In this document: piece by piece, positions 17,180-26,000 of the stretch | Position numbering within the stretch: position 1 is the first letter of the stretch | How the letters are laid out: each line of letters opens with the position of its first letter | Assembly: GCF_001040945.1 (NCBI RefSeq) | Contig: NZ_CP011930.1 | Coordinates: 1,426,001 to 1,490,000, forward strand | DNA: 64,000 nt | From: Herbaspirillum seropedicae | Lineage (GTDB): Bacteria > Pseudomonadota > Gammaproteobacteria > Burkholderiales > Burkholderiaceae_D | Direction: 5' to 3' | Notes under the pieces: generated by a model | What the model saw: only the letters and a program-made list of their open reading frames with translations | Databases searched by the model: none | What the model was told of the DNA's origin: nothing | Translations under genes and position numbers: made by a program

Positions 17180-17796
17180 ACGGCCCCGCCAAGCTGATTG
17201 AATACTGGTTCGACTTCGGCAGCAACTACAGCTACCTGAGCACCATGCGCATCGAGCAGGCGGCGCAGCAGGCCGGTGTACGGGTGGTATGGCGTCCCTT
17301 CCTGCTCGGGCCGGTATTCCAGGAACTGGGCTGGAGCACCTCACCGTTCGTGTTGCAGAAAGAGAAGGGGGCCTATACTTGGAAGGACATGACGCGCCAG
17401 TGCAGGAAGTACGGTTTGCCGTGGACCATGCCCAGCCGCTTTCCGCGCGCGGCGGTGCTGGCGACCCGGGTGGCGCTGAGCTTTGAGGATGCGCTCTGGA
17501 TGTCCAGTTTCTGCCGCCTGGTCATGCACCTGAACTTCGCCGAGGATAGGGATATCGACAGTGTCGAGACGATCAGCGAAGTATTGCAGGCGCTGGGCCT
17601 GCCATTTGCCGAGATCATCGCCGAGGCGCAATCGGAACCCAATCGCGCCCGGCTGCGCGAACAGACCCGACAGGCCCGCACACTCGGCATCTTCGGCGCA
17701 CCGACCTTCTTCGTCGGTGATGAGATGTTCTGGGGTAATGATCGCCTCGACGATGCCTTGGCCTGGTGTGCCGGCGATGCGGGTGTCAGCCGATGA
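17176..17796 (+). CDS. DsbA-family protein, 2-hydroxychromene-2-carboxylate isomerase-like
   Basis: A 206-residue thioredoxin-fold, kappa-GST-like protein. The N-terminus IEYWFDFGSNYSYLSTMRIEQ carries the conserved D-F-S-YL segment of HCCA isomerases, and the C-terminus GIFGAPTFFVGDEMFWGNDRLD is the classical cis-proline and FWG-DRL block. Family members use glutathione to isomerise ring-cleavage products of naphthalene-type compounds. No other naphthalene genes are nearby; coupling to the CmcJ-type oxygenase suggests a different small aromatic or heterocyclic substrate. Its last 11 bases overlap the convergent LysR gene. Confidence 0.85.
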   Translation: MNGPAKLIEYWFDFGSNYSYLSTMRIEQAAQQAGVRVVWRPFLLGPVFQELGWSTSPFVLQKEKGAYTWKDMTRQCRKYGLPWTMPSRFPRAAVLATRVALSFEDALWMSSFCRLVMHLNFAEDRDIDSVETISEVLQALGLPFAEIIAEAQSEPNRARLREQTRQARTLGIFGAPTFFVGDEMFWGNDRLDDALAWCAGDAGVSR

Positions 17797-18721
17797 GGCT
17801 GCGGCCGGCCCTGGCCTGCGCGCAGATCCAGTTGGCGATCAACTGCACCTCGCGGCGCGGCGATGGCTCTGCCTGGATCAGCCAGTAGGCGTAGCCGTCG
17901 TCGCCTTGGGTGCGTGGATCAGCCAGCAAGACCAGTTGGCCGCCCTCCAGCTGCGGCGCGATCAGTTCCAGCCGCCCCAGCGCCACACCCTGGCCGGCGA
18001 GGGCCGCCTGGATCACCATGTCGTACTGGTTCAGGCGCAGCATGCGCGCCTTCTTGCTGATCGTGCCGAGCTTGCCAATCTTGCCGGCCTTGCCCAGGGA
18101 TTCATGGTCCAGCCAGGACTTCCAGCGCAGGTGCGGGTTGGCCTGGTCGAATTCCAGCAGCGTGGCGTCGGCAGGCAACTTGCCGTTCTTGAGCAGCAAG
18201 GGATGGGCTACCGGCGCCACTGATTCGCCGAACAGGCGGATCGCATCGGCGGGGGCATGGACGCGCCTGGTATAGCGCAAGGCCAGATCGATGCCTTCGT
18301 GGCGCAGGTCTATCGTGCTGTCGCTGGCGGCCACGCGCACGTCCACGCCCGGGACTTGCTGCTGCAGCCGCGACAGACGCGGCAAGAGCCACAGTCCGGT
18401 CATGCCGATGCTGGCGGTGATGGTGACCGGCCGCGCCGCCTGGGCCGCGCGCAGCTCGCCCAGACTGTCCTGCAATTGCAGCAGGGCGGCGTCGGCGCTG
18501 CGGAAGAGCCGTTCGCCCATGGGCGTGAAGGAGATCGAACGATGATGTCGCTGCAGCAATGGCGTCTGCATGTACTGCTCCAGCAACAGCACCTGCCGAC
18601 TGACCGCCGATTGCGTCAGGAACAGGTCTTGCGCGGCCAGCGTGAAGCTCATGCGGCGACCCACGGCGACGAATCCGCGCAGCAGATCCAGGGGCGGCAG
18701 CTTGGCAAGGGGAAGGCTCAT
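17786..18721 (-). CDS. LysR family regulator (GcvA-like), divergent from the MFS gene
   Basis: 311 residues. The N-terminal winged HTH is LLRGFVAVGRRMSFTLAAQDLFLTQSAVSRQVLLLEQYMQTPLLQR, and the C-terminal periplasmic-binding-like effector domain contains STIDLRHEGIDLALRYTR. It is transcribed away from the MFS gene at 19055, with a perfect LysR-type site 79 bp upstream of its own start. It probably controls the MFS gene and itself. Its 3' end overlaps that of the isomerase gene on the opposite strand. Confidence 0.92.
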   Translation of the reverse strand: MSLPLAKLPPLDLLRGFVAVGRRMSFTLAAQDLFLTQSAVSRQVLLLEQYMQTPLLQRHHRSISFTPMGERLFRSADAALLQLQDSLGELRAAQAARPVTITASIGMTGLWLLPRLSRLQQQVPGVDVRVAASDSTIDLRHEGIDLALRYTRRVHAPADAIRLFGESVAPVAHPLLLKNGKLPADATLLEFDQANPHLRWKSWLDHESLGKAGKIGKLGTISKKARMLRLNQYDMVIQAALAGQGVALGRLELIAPQLEGGQLVLLADPRTQGDDGYAYWLIQAEPSPRREVQLIANWICAQARAGRSLIG

Positions 18722-18799
18722 GGCAGTCTCGGCAGGGCAGGGAAGAGCTGCTATTGAAGCATAGTCCCGGGCTGGCGTGAGAGCGCCGGCGGAAATTTT

Positions 18800-18822
18800 T
18801 CACATGCGTAGCGGGAATGTGA
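18800..18822. promoter_or_regulatory. LysR-type box TCACAT-N11-ATGTGA
   Basis: Perfect 6-bp arms (18800-18805, 18817-18822) with the exact T-N11-A spacing of LysR recognition sites, placed between the divergent LysR and MFS genes and just left of the duplicated block. Confidence 0.8.
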
Positions 18823-18833
18823 GGTTCTACCGA

Positions 18834-19118
18834 ATTCACTTGAGCCTGCGCCCGCCACGTAGTCAAATTCAGCATTCTTTCTTCATCGGCTCCTTTACGA
18901 GATAGGCCTTCCATGCGTATTGCTACTGTCAATCGAAAACCCTGGCTGGTGGTGCTGGCCGGCGCCGCCATCATGATTCACTTGAGCCTGCGCCCGCCAC
19001 GTAGTCAAATTCAGCATTCTTTCTTCATCGGCTCCTTTACGAGATAGGCCTTCCATGCGTATTGCTACTGTCAATCGAAAACCCTGGCTGGTGGTGCTGG
19101 CCGGCGCCGCCATCATGA
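18834..19118 (+). repeat. 142-bp perfect tandem duplication covering the leader and 5' end of the MFS gene
   Basis: The segment starting at 18834 repeats without visible mismatch from 18976, offset 142 bp, and identity ends at 19118. Each copy holds the leader, ATGCGTATTGCTACTG and the first 21 codons of the transporter. Since 142 is not a multiple of three, copy 1 cannot read into the full gene; copy 2 provides the intact start. Confidence 0.95.
18913..19047 (+). pseudogene. Truncated duplicate of the MFS gene start (44 codons)
   Basis: The upstream ATG of the duplication starts the same 21 residues as the transporter. The duplication junction then shifts it into unrelated sequence, ending at a TAG eight bases before the second ATG. 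If translated it would act as a leader peptide for the real gene, with the stop close enough for ribosome reinitiation. Confidence 0.8.
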
Positions 19119-20278
19119 GCATGGCGTTAGGGTCGCGCCAGACCTTTGGCCTGTTCATCAGCCCCTTGTCGTATGACCATGGCTTGCCGGTGACCCTGGT
19201 GGCCTTTGCCATCGCCTTGCACAACCTGGTTTGGGGCGTCGCCCAGTCGCTGGCCGGGGCCCTCACGGATCGCCATGGACCGGCGCCGGTGGTGGCGTTC
19301 GGGGCAGTGTGCTATGCCATCGGCCTGGCGCTGACGGCGCTGGCGCCCAATGGGGCGGTCCTGGTGCTGGGCATGGGCGTGTTCATTGGTGTGGGGATCA
19401 GCTGCACCAGTTTCGGCGTGGTGTTGCCTGCGGTCGGGCGAAGCGTGCCCGCTGAACGTCGCAGCAGCGCCATGGGCCTGGTCAGCGCCGGTGGTTCGCT
19501 GGGCCAGGTGCTGATGCTGCCGTTGGTCCAGGGGCTGCGGGCCACGTCGGGCATGAGCCTGGCCTTGATGGTCCTGGCCTTGTTGGTGCTGGCGGTAGCG
19601 CCGCTGGGCCTGGCGCTGGCCCGCACCGGCCCGGTCGCAGCCGACGCGCCACGATTGGATTACTCGGTGCGCGAGGTGATTGCGCAGGCCACCGCCCATC
19701 GTGGCTACCAGTTGCTGACGCTGGGATTCTTTGCCTGCGGTTTCCAGCTGGCCTTCATCGCCACGCATCTGCCCGGCTATCTGGAACTGTGCCACATGCC
19801 CATGGGTCTGGCGGCGACCGCGCTGGCGTTGATCGGCCTGTTCAATATGGCCGGCAGTTGGGCCTGCGGCTGGCTGGGTGGACGTTACCGCCCGCAGCGG
19901 GTGCTGGGCTGGCTGTACCTGGTCCGCAGCACGGCCATCGGCCTGTTCTTCATCGCGCCCAAGAGCAGCCAGTCGGTCACCCTCTTTGCCGCCGTCATGG
20001 GACTGACCTGGCTGGGGACGGTACCGCTCACCACCGGTCTGGTGGCGCGCCTGTTCGGCACGGCGCACATGGGCACGCTCTTTGGCGTCTGTTTCCTGAG
20101 TCATCAGGTGGGTTCCTTCCTGGGGGCATGGCTGGGCGGATGGATGCTGGAAGTGACGGGATCGTATTCCCTGCTGTGGATGGCGACCTTCGTGGTGGGC
20201 ATCGTGGCGGCGCTGCTGCACTTTCCCATCGAAGAAGCCGATGGACGCCGAGGGGGCGGCCGCCTGGCCAGGCATTGA
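19055..20278 (+). CDS. Major facilitator superfamily transporter
   Basis: 407 residues with about 12 predicted membrane helices. The N-terminal half resembles the monocarboxylate/oxalate-formate type MFS (GSRQTFGLFISPLSYDHGLPVTLVAFAIALHNLVWG). The loop 2-3 motif is present as GALTDRHGP, and the second half begins near residue 215. The start used is the ATG of duplicate copy 2, as only this frame is intact. Likely under the divergent LysR regulator. Substrate probably a small carboxylate, by family only. Confidence 0.9.
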   Translation: MRIATVNRKPWLVVLAGAAIMSMALGSRQTFGLFISPLSYDHGLPVTLVAFAIALHNLVWGVAQSLAGALTDRHGPAPVVAFGAVCYAIGLALTALAPNGAVLVLGMGVFIGVGISCTSFGVVLPAVGRSVPAERRSSAMGLVSAGGSLGQVLMLPLVQGLRATSGMSLALMVLALLVLAVAPLGLALARTGPVAADAPRLDYSVREVIAQATAHRGYQLLTLGFFACGFQLAFIATHLPGYLELCHMPMGLAATALALIGLFNMAGSWACGWLGGRYRPQRVLGWLYLVRSTAIGLFFIAPKSSQSVTLFAAVMGLTWLGTVPLTTGLVARLFGTAHMGTLFGVCFLSHQVGSFLGAWLGGWMLEVTGSYSLLWMATFVVGIVAALLHFPIEEADGRRGGGRLARH

Positions 20279-20462
20279 TATTGATATTGATGCGCTGGTC
20301 CGGCGCTTCCGGCAGATCGAGCGCATCGTCATTGGCCGGCCGGCCTGACACCCTTCGGTAGGCCGTGCGCCTGCCGCATCGGGCGAGCCTATCTCGTCTC
20401 AAAAAAATACGGAGGTGTTGTAGATAAATCATTAGGTATATCGAAATACGTGCGTTTGTTAT

Positions 20463-20481
20463 TGCAAATCATTATCATTCG
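20463..20481 (+). promoter_or_regulatory. Fur-box-like site upstream of the TonB receptor
   Basis: TGCAAATCATTATCATTCG is a typical proteobacterial Fur site (AAT-ATTATCATT core), about 90 bp upstream of the receptor start and inside an A/T-rich promoter region (20400-20570). It predicts iron repression of the receptor. Confidence 0.72.
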
Positions 20482-20571
20482 TAATTCTTCGGGTGTCGTC
20501 CTGAAGATTTCCCAATTTTTAGAAGAAATAAACGGCGGAGGTTCGCCAGTATTTTTATTGGACCGAATGTA

Positions 20572-22683
20572 ATGAAGACCCATCAAGCCCCCTCGCTCTT
20601 TGTGCGCGACCTGCGTATCACCACGACCGCTCTTGCCTCGCTGGCGATACTGGCTTTTCCCGTAGCAGGCCTGGCCCAGCAGGCAAGCCCATCGGATGGA
20701 CAACCCGGCCTGGAGCCCATACAGGTCAGCGGAGACTGGCTTGGCACTGGCCTGGAGAGTAGCGTTAAGACTTATCCGGGAGCGCGCACCGTGGTGAAGA
20801 AGCAGGAGATCGAAAGCACCGGCGCTGTCAGTATCGGTGACGCGATGCGCCGCATTCCCGGTGTGCAGTCCAGCGACAACTCTGGCACCGCTGGCAGCGC
20901 CATCGCGCTCAACATCGGTGTGCGCGGGCTGGCCGGGCGCTATTCACCGCGCTCCACCATCCTGCTGGACGGCATTCCCATGGCGGTGGCGCCCTATGGT
21001 CAGCCGCAACTATCGTTCGCACCACTGAGCCTGAACAATATTGAATCGATCGACGTCGTCCGTGGTGGCGGGGCCGTGCGCTTCGGTCCGCAGAACGTGG
21101 GCGGCATCATCAATTTCAAGACGCGCTCCATCCCGACGACGCCCGGCATTTCCGGCGACGCTGCGGTGCGCTACAACAGTTACGGCCAGGGCGGCGGCAA
21201 TACGCAGTACACCGCCTTTGCCGGCGGTCAGGCGGAGAACGGCTTCGGCATGGCCTTCCTCTATTCCGGCCAGGAAGGAAGTGGTTGGCGCGACAAGAGC
21301 GATGAGCACCTCAATGATTTTGCGCTGAAGATGCGTTACGAGATTTCGCCGACCTCCGAGCTCTACGCCAAGATCAACTACTATGACGTGCTCAGCCGCA
21401 CGCCCGGCGGGCTCAGCGTTGCCCAATACGCCGCCGACCCGTTCCAGAGCACACGCCAGCGCGACAATTGGGGTGGAACCCGCAAAGGCTTTGATGTGGG
21501 CTATCTCAACACGATATCGGATCGCCAGGAATTCGAGATCCGTACCTACTTCAGCCAGGCTACCCGCCAGAGCACGTTGATCAATCCGGCCGGCACTCGC
21601 CTCTCGCATCAACCGCGCAACTATGAAACGCTGGGCATCGAGCCGCGCTACACGCAGCGCTTTGCATGGGGCGGTACCACGCACGATGTCACCGTGGGCT
21701 ATCGCTATGTCCGTGAGCGCGGCGATGACAATGTCTATAGCGAAGCCGTCCTCACTGGCGTGCTCAGTGGATTCACCCAGTTCCAGAACAGCACCGATGC
21801 CCATGCCGGCTACATCGATGACAAGATCGCCTTCGGCAAATGGCGCATTACGCCGGGCCTGCGTTTCGAGCATGTCCAGTCGACCCGCTATGACGTAGCC
21901 AATAACGCTTCCTACCAGGTGTCCAACAACAAGCCGCTGCCCTCGATCAATGTGGCCTACCTGCTTACCGAGCAGTTGACCTTGTTCAGCAACTACAACA
22001 CTTCCTTCGGTGTGGTTCAGAATTCGCAACTCAACACCATGTCATCGGCCAATCCGCTCTCGCCCGAGCTGGCCAAGACGATCGAAGGAGGGGTGCGCTG
22101 GAAGAGCGCGCGGGCATCTGCAGAAGCGACGGTGTTCCATATCGATTTCGACAACCAGATCGTCTCCGTCCAGGGTACGAATCCAAGCGTCTTCCGCAAC
22201 ATCGGCAAGACCCAGCATGACGGTATCGAACTGGCGATGGACTATGCCTTTGATCAGCAGAGTGTCTTGAAGGGATGGTCGGTCTACGCCAACTACACCT
22301 ACACCCGCGCCTTGCAGAAGTCGGGTGCAAATCCGGGCAAGGACTTGCCGTTCTATGCCCGCACTACCGACACAGTGGGCACGCGCTTCAAATCGGGACC
22401 GTGGGGTTTCAATCTGTCGACCACCCATCAAGGCCGTCAATTTTCCGATGAAGCCAACACCATCGCCGAAAGCGCCGACGGCAGCATCGGGGAAATCCCT
22501 GGTTTCCGCCTCTGGAATGCCCAGGTGGATTGGAAAGTGCCGGGCACGAAGGGCTTTGATGTCTTTGCCGGCATCAATAACCTGACCGACCGTCGCTATT
22601 TCACTCGGACCACCGATAACAACCTGGGCAAGCTGGTGGGCGCACCGCGTACCGTCTATGTGCAGGGGCGTTATTCATTCTGA
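20572..22683 (+). CDS. TonB-dependent receptor, FecA-like (ferric dicitrate type)
   Basis: This outer-membrane gated channel has 703 residues. A signal peptide ends near AGLAQQ (about residue 36). The plug domain includes SIGDAMRRIPGVQSSD, IGVRGLAGRYSPRSTILLDGIP and the FecA-type run APYGQPQLS..SLNNIESIDVVRGGGAVRFGPQNVGGIINF (split here at natural breaks). The beta-barrel ends in the terminal aromatic YSF. It lacks the N-terminal signalling extension of FecA, and no fecI/fecR sigma/anti-sigma pair is adjacent, so control is probably by Fur alone. The gene is monocistronic and converges with the AraC gene. Confidence 0.9.
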   Translation: MKTHQAPSLFVRDLRITTTALASLAILAFPVAGLAQQASPSDGQPGLEPIQVSGDWLGTGLESSVKTYPGARTVVKKQEIESTGAVSIGDAMRRIPGVQSSDNSGTAGSAIALNIGVRGLAGRYSPRSTILLDGIPMAVAPYGQPQLSFAPLSLNNIESIDVVRGGGAVRFGPQNVGGIINFKTRSIPTTPGISGDAAVRYNSYGQGGGNTQYTAFAGGQAENGFGMAFLYSGQEGSGWRDKSDEHLNDFALKMRYEISPTSELYAKINYYDVLSRTPGGLSVAQYAADPFQSTRQRDNWGGTRKGFDVGYLNTISDRQEFEIRTYFSQATRQSTLINPAGTRLSHQPRNYETLGIEPRYTQRFAWGGTTHDVTVGYRYVRERGDDNVYSEAVLTGVLSGFTQFQNSTDAHAGYIDDKIAFGKWRITPGLRFEHVQSTRYDVANNASYQVSNNKPLPSINVAYLLTEQLTLFSNYNTSFGVVQNSQLNTMSSANPLSPELAKTIEGGVRWKSARASAEATVFHIDFDNQIVSVQGTNPSVFRNIGKTQHDGIELAMDYAFDQQSVLKGWSVYANYTYTRALQKSGANPGKDLPFYARTTDTVGTRFKSGPWGFNLSTTHQGRQFSDEANTIAESADGSIGEIPGFRLWNAQVDWKVPGTKGFDVFAGINNLTDRRYFTRTTDNNLGKLVGAPRTVYVQGRYSF

Positions 22684-22705
22684 TCCGCGGCCCGCAGAGA
22701 AACGC

Positions 22706-23681
22706 TCAGGACGTCGCCGCTCTCCCGAAGGCGTGGGAGCGGCGAATGGTCTGGGATGGCAGTTCGCAGAACAAGGCCCGGTAATCCTCTGCAAAGTGGC
22801 TCAGATGAAAGAATCCCCAACGTGAGGCGATATCGCCTATCGTGATCTGTTCCGCAGAGGTCGACATCAATGCCCGTCGTACGCCGTTGAGCCGCACGCA
22901 GCGCAGATAGTTGCGGGGCGTCGTCTCGGTCACGGTTTGAAAGCTGTTCTGCACCGTGCGCCGGCTGACCTGCATTTGCTCGCACACCTCGAAGATGCTG
23001 GGAACATTGATGGCATCGTTCATGGTCTGCCGATGCAACTTGTCGACGATGTAGCTGCGTATCGTGCTGATCTGCCGGCTGGCGCCACAGTCGGGCGCCG
23101 ACAGCAGCGCCAGCAATTCGGCCAACAGGGAAAGCTCCAGTTCCTGCTCGTGTTGCGGGTGCTGTCCGTGTCCATCCTCGATGGATAGCATCGCCCAATA
23201 GAATATGTTCAGCAGCCGCTCGCGGCAGGCGTGCAAGTCCTGGGAGGCGACTTTCACGACGGGCTGCTTCATCAGCGCAACAATCCGTTCCGGACTTGCC
23301 GTGTGCTCAAGCTGCGCCTCAAAAAGCGCGCGGTCGAAGGTGATGGCGAACAAGTCCGTGTCGATGGGCAGGTGACACATGAACTCGTCTCCCCCCCTGC
23401 AAGAACAGCATGCAGTGCTCATCCACCTCGCGGCCCTGTACATGCGCCTTGCCGGGCGCTGCGACAGGAAAGGCAAAGCACACCTGCTCTCTGGGCGCTT
23501 CCCCCTGCTGCACCACACGCTGATTGATGCGCTCGCGAAAGACGTGGCAGCGGGGCGTGGACAACTGCAGCAGCGAGCTTTCCACCTTGCCCGCCGAAAT
23601 CTGCGCATAGTGCAGATTCCATGGACTGATCGCAGCGGCGTGCTCATGCACATCCTGAAAACGAAGAACGCTTTGCAACAT
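22706..23681 (-). pseudogene. AraC-family regulator interrupted by a +1 frameshift in a G7 run
   Basis: Two frames together make one protein. From ATG 23681 (behind GGAGAGAGACC) a good AraC N-terminus runs MLQSVLRFQDVHEHAAAISP..CMLFLQGG. At the G7 run (23391-23397) the frame changes, and the continuation DEFMCHLPIDTDLFAITFDRALFE leads to the double HTH domain (VCEQMQVSRRTVQNSFQ and IGDIASRWGFFHLSHFAEDYRALF). Removing one G gives exactly 324 codons plus stop. The protein resembles EutR/FeaR-type activators and would suit the amine oxidase cluster divergently encoded next to it. It may be a true pseudogene, phase-variable, or a sequencing error. Confidence 0.82.
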
Positions 23682-24108
23682 GGTCTCTCTCCAAGGTGAG
23701 CAGCGCCTTCATCGATAAGCGCAGCCCAGTCTCCTAGCATCTAGCGTGCCTGATCTTATGCATGGCGTCGATGACGGCGGGCTGCGAGCATCGGCTTGCC
23801 GTCACCCATCACCACTCATTCCGCAATCAAGCGGGAATGACGTCATTTTTTTTGCGACTTTATCTCAAAGCAAAAAAACAGCAAATAATTTTTTACTTAT
23901 TTGTGTTTTTTATTGCTTCTTTTGATCTTGGTGCAATCTTTATTTTTTTGCACAAGTTTGATGCGGCTGCTGTTTTTAGCGCCGTGCTCTTGGCCGCCCG
24001 GCATTTGCGGTGGCCTGTTTCATATGCCGATTGGGGTTACCCCGGCGCAGTCGCCAGGGCCAGAATCCAGCTATCCATTTTTCTTCACTCCTTCTGGATC
24101 ACACGCCA
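23682..24108. other. A/T-rich divergent region upstream of the amine oxidase gene
   Basis: About 430 bp; 23830-23990 is strikingly A/T-rich compared with its surroundings and contains several T-runs and a loose TGCAA...TTGCA inverted pair (about 23932-23954). Open frames crossing it show no recognisable protein. It most likely holds the promoter and AraC sites for the amine oxidase operon. Confidence 0.55.
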
Positions 24109-25509
24109 ATGAAGACTACTTCGGACGGACATCACATCAAGGCCGGATGCGCACCCATTCACGGCCTACCTTCCCCGGCTGCCTTGAGCAGCAAGATTCC
24201 CGATGGCAATGCCTACGATGTGGTCGTCGTCGGTGCTGGGTTTGCCGGACTGACCGCTGCCCGCGAACTGGGGTCCAGAGGCCTGCGAGTGGCCATTGTC
24301 GAGGCGCGTGACCGCATAGGCGGGCGCACCTTCATTGCCGAGCAGAATGGCCAGAAGTACGAAGTAGGGGGCACCTGGGTGCATTGGGGCCAGGCTTATG
24401 TATGGAATGAACTCCATCGCTATGGACTGGGCATCTCCGAATCGATCAGCGGCACGCCTGAGAGCATCAGCCTCTTGACCTCCCAGGGATTGGAAACGGA
24501 TAGCGCCGAAGCGATGGGAAAGGATCTGTCTGCGGCCTTGCAATTGTTTTGCGATGTCGACGGCGCGCGTGGCGAAATCGCCTTCGCCAATCCACATTGT
24601 CCGGACCCGGTCGCCGATCGCTTCGACAGCATCAGCCTGGCCGAGCGGCTTGCGCAGATCGAGCTGTCAAGCCGCCAGCGCGCACTGCTGGAGGCATTTG
24701 TCACCATGAATGCGGCGACCGATCCTGCCAAGGGCGGCTTCTATGATCAGCTGCGCTGGTGGGCGCTGGGCGAATATTCCACGGAGGCGCTGCTCAAGCG
24801 TCTGGGACGCTACAAGATCGCCAAGGGAACCTCGGCGCTGGCGCTGGCCTTGCTCAAGGATTCCAAGGCCGATCTGTTCGTCGGTGAGCCAGTCTCCGAG
24901 ATCACGGCGAGGGCCGATGGCGTACGGCTTCAGGCCAGGAATATCTCGCTGCAGGCCAAGTCCCTGGTGGTGGCCGTTCCCATGAATGTACTGGGCGACA
25001 TCCGCTTCACCTCCGGTCTTCCACAGGCCCGTGAGCAGGCGCATCGCCAGCGCCATGTCTGCGCCGGCACCAAGTTCATCGCGCAGGTGGACCGCAATGT
25101 GGGGGCCTGGATCGGCTTTGCGCCGTATCCCAATGCGCTGACCATGGTCATCTCTGACCGCGTGATCAACGGAAAGTCCCTGCTGGTCGGATTCGGCCCG
25201 GATGACAAGATCGATCTCACCGATATCGGCCAGATCCAGAGCGAGCTGCGCAAGTTTCTGCCGGACATCAACGTGACCGAGGTACTGGCGCACGACTGGA
25301 TCAATGACCCTTATGCCAAGGGTGGATGGACCTGGTTCGCGCCCAACCAGACCACCCGTCACCTGGCGTCGCTGCAGGCCTCGGCGCCGCCGCTCTTCTT
25401 TGCCAATACGGATTGGGCCAGCGGCTGGCGCGGCTTCATTGACGGGGCCATCGAAGAGGGTATCCGGGCCGCCCGCGAGGTAGGAGAGTTCCTGTCTCCG
25501 CAGGCTTGA
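24109..25509 (+). CDS. Flavin-dependent amine oxidase (monoamine/putrescine oxidase type)
   Basis: 466 residues from ATG 24109; an in-frame upstream extension lies in the A/T-rich promoter. The FAD-binding Rossmann motif is DVVVVGAGFAGLTAARELGSRG, followed by EARDRIGGRT and YEVGGTWVHWGQ, characteristic of flavin amine oxidases. The C-terminal FAD segment ASGWRGFIDGAIEEGIRAA closes the domain. It oxidises an amine to an aldehyde with release of ammonia and hydrogen peroxide. No signal peptide is seen. The NTF2-like gene and APC permease that follow on the same strand suggest uptake and degradation of a biogenic amine or polyamine. Confidence 0.9.
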   Translation: MKTTSDGHHIKAGCAPIHGLPSPAALSSKIPDGNAYDVVVVGAGFAGLTAARELGSRGLRVAIVEARDRIGGRTFIAEQNGQKYEVGGTWVHWGQAYVWNELHRYGLGISESISGTPESISLLTSQGLETDSAEAMGKDLSAALQLFCDVDGARGEIAFANPHCPDPVADRFDSISLAERLAQIELSSRQRALLEAFVTMNAATDPAKGGFYDQLRWWALGEYSTEALLKRLGRYKIAKGTSALALALLKDSKADLFVGEPVSEITARADGVRLQARNISLQAKSLVVAVPMNVLGDIRFTSGLPQAREQAHRQRHVCAGTKFIAQVDRNVGAWIGFAPYPNALTMVISDRVINGKSLLVGFGPDDKIDLTDIGQIQSELRKFLPDINVTEVLAHDWINDPYAKGGWTWFAPNQTTRHLASLQASAPPLFFANTDWASGWRGFIDGAIEEGIRAAREVGEFLSPQA

Positions 25510-25554
25510 AGCTAGGCAGTAGTGCGACATCCACTTTACTTTGAAAGGAATGAC

Positions 25555-25941
25555 ATGAACCTGAATCTGAACCTGAACCAGGCCATCGAGAAGCTGCAAA
25601 CCTTGTGCCGTCAAGGAGATGCCGCCGTACTGCATCGCGAGATGTTCTGCGCGGACTGCAGCATCAACGGGGAGGGCACGCCGGTCATCACCGTTGGCGG
25701 CGACTTGCTGCCGATGCTGACCGACATGCTCAAGATCACTCCGCACCTGTCCATCCGTTCGGTGCGCACGGTGGCGATCAATGAAGGCGCGGCCATCACC
25801 TGGCTGGAATGGACTTCCCCTCCCGCCGGCGGCGCCGGCGATCAGATTGCGATGCGTTCCTTGACGGCATGGCGCAAAGAGCAGGATGGTTGGCGCATTG
25901 CGGCCGATATGTATGGTTTCGGGCCGTTTGCCGGCAACTGA
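25555..25941 (+). CDS. NTF2/SnoaL-like protein
   Basis: A 128-residue protein with the cone-shaped NTF2-like pattern: helix NQAIEKLQTLCRQGDAAVLHREMFCADCSI, then strands ending in AITWLEWTSP, AMRSLTAWRKEQDGWRIAADMYGF. The start at 25555 has AAAGGAA upstream; the first eight residues are an Asn-Leu repeat (NLNLNLN). It sits between the amine oxidase and the permease in one apparent operon. It may be an accessory or product-processing protein; no catalytic residue is certain. Confidence 0.78.
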   Translation: MNLNLNLNQAIEKLQTLCRQGDAAVLHREMFCADCSINGEGTPVITVGGDLLPMLTDMLKITPHLSIRSVRTVAINEGAAITWLEWTSPPAGGAGDQIAMRSLTAWRKEQDGWRIAADMYGFGPFAGN

Positions 25942-26000
25942 GCAAGCTCAGCCAAACCGAGCCAACCACGTTTCTTGCTTGCCGTTTCAAGGAGTCCCGG

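Noticed and set aside
23762..24112. A 116-codon frame in the A/T-rich region before the amine oxidase
   Set aside because: No ribosome-binding site or family pattern; its hydrophobic stretch comes from T-rich promoter DNA.
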